NCBI RefSeq assembly: GCF_003731765.1 | Contig: NZ_MOAL01000002.1 | Coordinates: 496,001 to 560,000, forward strand | Reading direction: 5' to 3' | From: Pseudomonas chlororaphis | GTDB taxonomy: Bacteria; Pseudomonadota; Gammaproteobacteria; Pseudomonadales; Pseudomonadaceae | DNA: 64,000 bases | Program-made: the position numbers and the translations under genes | Notes under the pieces: generated by a model | What the model was told of the DNA's origin: nothing | What the model saw: the letters and a program-made list of their open reading frames with translations, nothing else | Databases searched by the model: none | In this document: one piece after another, positions 62,464 through 64,000 of the stretch | Position numbering within the stretch: the stretch's first letter is position 1 | Layout: the number at the start of each line of letters is the position of its first letter

Positions 62464-62809
62464 GAGGGGGAAACTCCAGAACTTCGCAAAGGCCGCCATT
62501 CTAGCCATTACGCGAAGAATCTGCAGTATTCATTGCGTCCGATTGCAAGCGCCTCCTTCACACCCAGGCTTTATCCGCCGTGGCGTGCACCCCTTTCGAG
62601 GGCACATAAAGCCACTTATAAATAGTGGACAACTAATGCTTGATTATCTGTTCGGAATGCACCCGAGTATTAAATTTCGATCTGCGTTTACGCCTAAACA
62701 CTCTAAATGTGGCAAATAAAAACGCTGTTAAATGTTTACTTGCTGAAACCGCCTGACTATTATTGCCCATTATGTTTCAGTCACCCTGCGCCCAATAAGG
62801 TAGCCATCC
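62464..62809. other. AT-rich control region upstream of mvaT
   Basis: 346 bp with clearly lower GC from about 62,620 to 62,760. No ORF, RNA gene or repeat is evident. AT-rich DNA upstream of mvaT is consistent with MvaT/H-NS autoregulation, which is an inference. Confidence 0.5.
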
Positions 62810-63184
62810 ATGTCCCTGATCAACGAATACCGCGCCACAGAAGAAGCTATCAAAGAGCTGCAAGCCCGCCTGAAGAATCTGTCGCAAGACGACAAATTGA
62901 AAACCGAGCTGGAATTCGAAGGCAAACTGCGCACCCTGATGGGCGAGTATTCCAAATCCCTGCGCGACATCATCGCCCTGCTGGATCCGGACTCCAAAGT
63001 TAAAGCGCCACGCGCTCCGGTAAAAACCACCGGCACCAAACGCGCTCGTAAAGTTAAGCAATACAAGAACCCGCACAATGGCGAAGTGATTGAAACCAAA
63101 GGTGGCAACCACAAGACTCTGAAAGAGTGGAAAGCCAAGTGGGGCGGTGACGTCGTTGAAGGCTGGGCAACCCTGCTGGACTAA
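62810..63184 (+). CDS. mvaT: Nucleoid-associated silencer MvaT
   Basis: A 124-residue H-NS-family xenogeneic silencer. The N-terminal coiled coil (EYRATEEAIKELQARLKNL) gives oligomerisation; the C-terminal DNA-binding part is KQYKNPHNGEVIETKGGNHK, followed by LKEWKAKWGGDVVEGW. It binds AT-rich DNA through an AT-pincer-like loop. ATG 62810 follows AAGGTAGCC. It is flanked by purU and sbcB as in PA4314-PA4316. Confidence 0.98.
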   Translation: MSLINEYRATEEAIKELQARLKNLSQDDKLKTELEFEGKLRTLMGEYSKSLRDIIALLDPDSKVKAPRAPVKTTGTKRARKVKQYKNPHNGEVIETKGGNHKTLKEWKAKWGGDVVEGWATLLD

Positions 63185-63220
63185 GCCTCGACAGCGTCAC
63201 CCGCGGTCCAGTGATCGCAG

Positions 63221-63249
63221 AAAAAACGCCAGCCAGCTGGCGTTTTTTT
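63221..63249. terminator. Bidirectional terminator between mvaT and sbcB
   Basis: AAAAAACGCCAGC-CA-GCTGGCGTTTTTTT between convergent genes. Confidence 0.92.
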
Positions 63250-63277
63250 ATGCCTGGCGTTCAGCCACAAAGACCGT

Positions 63278-64000
63278 TCAAAGCCCCAGGCGCTGGCTGA
63301 GTGAGCGGGCGTAGTTGTCCCACTCATCCAGCACCTGACGCTGGCTTTCAGTCGCACTTGAAGCCCACTGCGAAGATGCCTGGTTAAAACTTTCCAGGGT
63401 ATTGGGTGCACCGTATTGGGGATCGAGCAATCGCTGCTGGCAAAATGCCTTCCAGCGCTCTTGCTCTTCGTCACTCAATGTCCCTGGGAAGTTACGAGCG
63501 CGGTAACGGAACAGTAATTCAGGCAAACGTGGATCATCGAAAGGCCATTGAGACTGGCGCAATTGATCAGGTTCTGCCTGGCGCACTTGTTCACACAGGC
63601 GTCGATCACGGTCGCCAATAAAACCGTCGTATAACTGCTGCTCCGGATCTTCGCTGCCGGCAAAATCTTCCGTGGCGTAGATGGCCTGAAGTTTATCTTG
63701 CCAAACTTCCCGAGCCTCGCTCAGACGCAGGGCCCGGTCCTGATAAAGCGCCATGTCCAAGTGCAATCGTTGCTGATCTTGCTCACGCAATACATTCAAC
63801 GGCGCAACCACAGGGCAACGATTGATATGAATTAGTTTGAGCGGCACCGGCAGTTCGCCGTCAGCCAGTTCCTCGCGTCGGGTATATAAACGCTGACGCA
63901 AGGCCTCGGCATCCTGGTCCAGCAACCCCTGGGGATCCAGATGCAGATCGCAGACAATCAAGGCATTGCGATTGCGTGGGTGCCAGGCCAGGGGCAAAAC
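63278..64000 (-). CDS. sbcB: Exodeoxyribonuclease I, C-terminal part (runs off the window)
   Basis: About 240 C-terminal residues of the 3'-5' single-strand exonuclease, which acts in recombination and mismatch repair. KLIHINRCPVVAPLNVL and the following helical region match the SH3-like and C-terminal parts of Exo I, as does the ending RARNFPGTLSDEEQERWKAF. The catalytic DnaQ-like domain lies beyond 64000. The position beside mvaT supports the call. Confidence 0.93.
   Translation of the reverse strand, partial: VLPLAWHPRNRNALIVCDLHLDPQGLLDQDAEALRQRLYTRREELADGELPVPLKLIHINRCPVVAPLNVLREQDQQRLHLDMALYQDRALRLSEAREVWQDKLQAIYATEDFAGSEDPEQQLYDGFIGDRDRRLCEQVRQAEPDQLRQSQWPFDDPRLPELLFRYRARNFPGTLSDEEQERWKAFCQQRLLDPQYGAPNTLESFNQASSQWASSATESQRQVLDEWDNYARSLSQRLGL

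Overview
The window is a 64 kb piece of a high-GC Pseudomonas chromosome, most like the P. fluorescens/P. putida side of the genus. The evidence is recognisable gene blocks: edd/gap with HexR operators, the arc arginine deiminase operon, a GcsR-controlled glycine cleavage operon, the ybgC-tol-pal-cpoB/ruvCAB/aspS block, an oprD-family porin, mscS-yajQ-panE, argJ-secA-dciA, and a PctA-type chemoreceptor followed by purU, mvaT and sbcB. There is no phage, transposon, integron or CRISPR array. Mobile-looking DNA is limited to short REP/REPIN-type palindromes between genes. Almost all of it is ordinary core genome, and I found no obvious new defence or biosynthetic island.

Layout. 1-1.9 kb: 5' end of edd (leftward), a control region with two perfect HexR boxes, gap and mgsA. 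1.9-7 kb: a Fur-boxed haem locus with ECF sigma factor, FecR-type anti-sigma factor, STN-containing TonB-dependent haem receptor and haem oxygenase hemO. 7-11.3 kb: a small membrane protein, a dCache chemoreceptor and a CoA-transferase whose two halves are in swapped order. 11.3-18.4 kb: two divergent arcD paralogues, arcABC and a DUF5064 gene. 18.5-26.3 kb: gcsR and the gcvH-gcvP-sdaA-gcvT operon, behind three putative GcsR elements, an IHF-like site and a -24/-12 promoter. 26.7-30.4 kb: cold-shock protein, RDD protein, nadA, tRNA-Lys, queC and queE. 30.5-42.2 kb, nearly all leftward: cpoB-pal-tolBARQ-ybgC, ruvBAC, yebC, aspS, fmdB-type gene, dps. 42.6-46.2 kb: a membrane-anchored cold-shock-domain protein, slyX, a HIT protein, and an oprD-family porin behind a long leader with an ArgR-like operator. 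46.4-57.7 kb: mscS, yajQ, panE, an orphan histidine kinase, a cobalamin adenosyltransferase, a Nudix-ThiE fusion, argJ, secA, dciA. 57.7-64 kb: a HerA/YjgR-type ATPase, a PctA-like receptor, a very small ORF, purU, mvaT and the 3' part of sbcB.

How the genes connect. Arginine is one thread: ArgR-like 21-bp direct repeats lie upstream of both arcDABC and the oprD-family porin, ANR-like boxes lie in front of both arcD copies, and the amino-acid chemoreceptor may feed the same physiology. Glycine/serine use is a second (GcsR, glycine cleavage, serine dehydratase, and PurU in one-carbon metabolism). Haem iron uptake and degradation is a third. The envelope genes (tol-pal, mscS, oprD-family porin, secA) and DNA maintenance genes (ruvABC, dciA, sbcB, dps, mvaT) are standard core functions.

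The most unusual coding feature is the CoA-transferase at 9888-11240: it reads as the second half of a CaiB-type module followed by the first half, with the segment around the catalytic aspartate present at both ends. All functional calls come from reading sequence and from remembered family knowledge. No database search was run.
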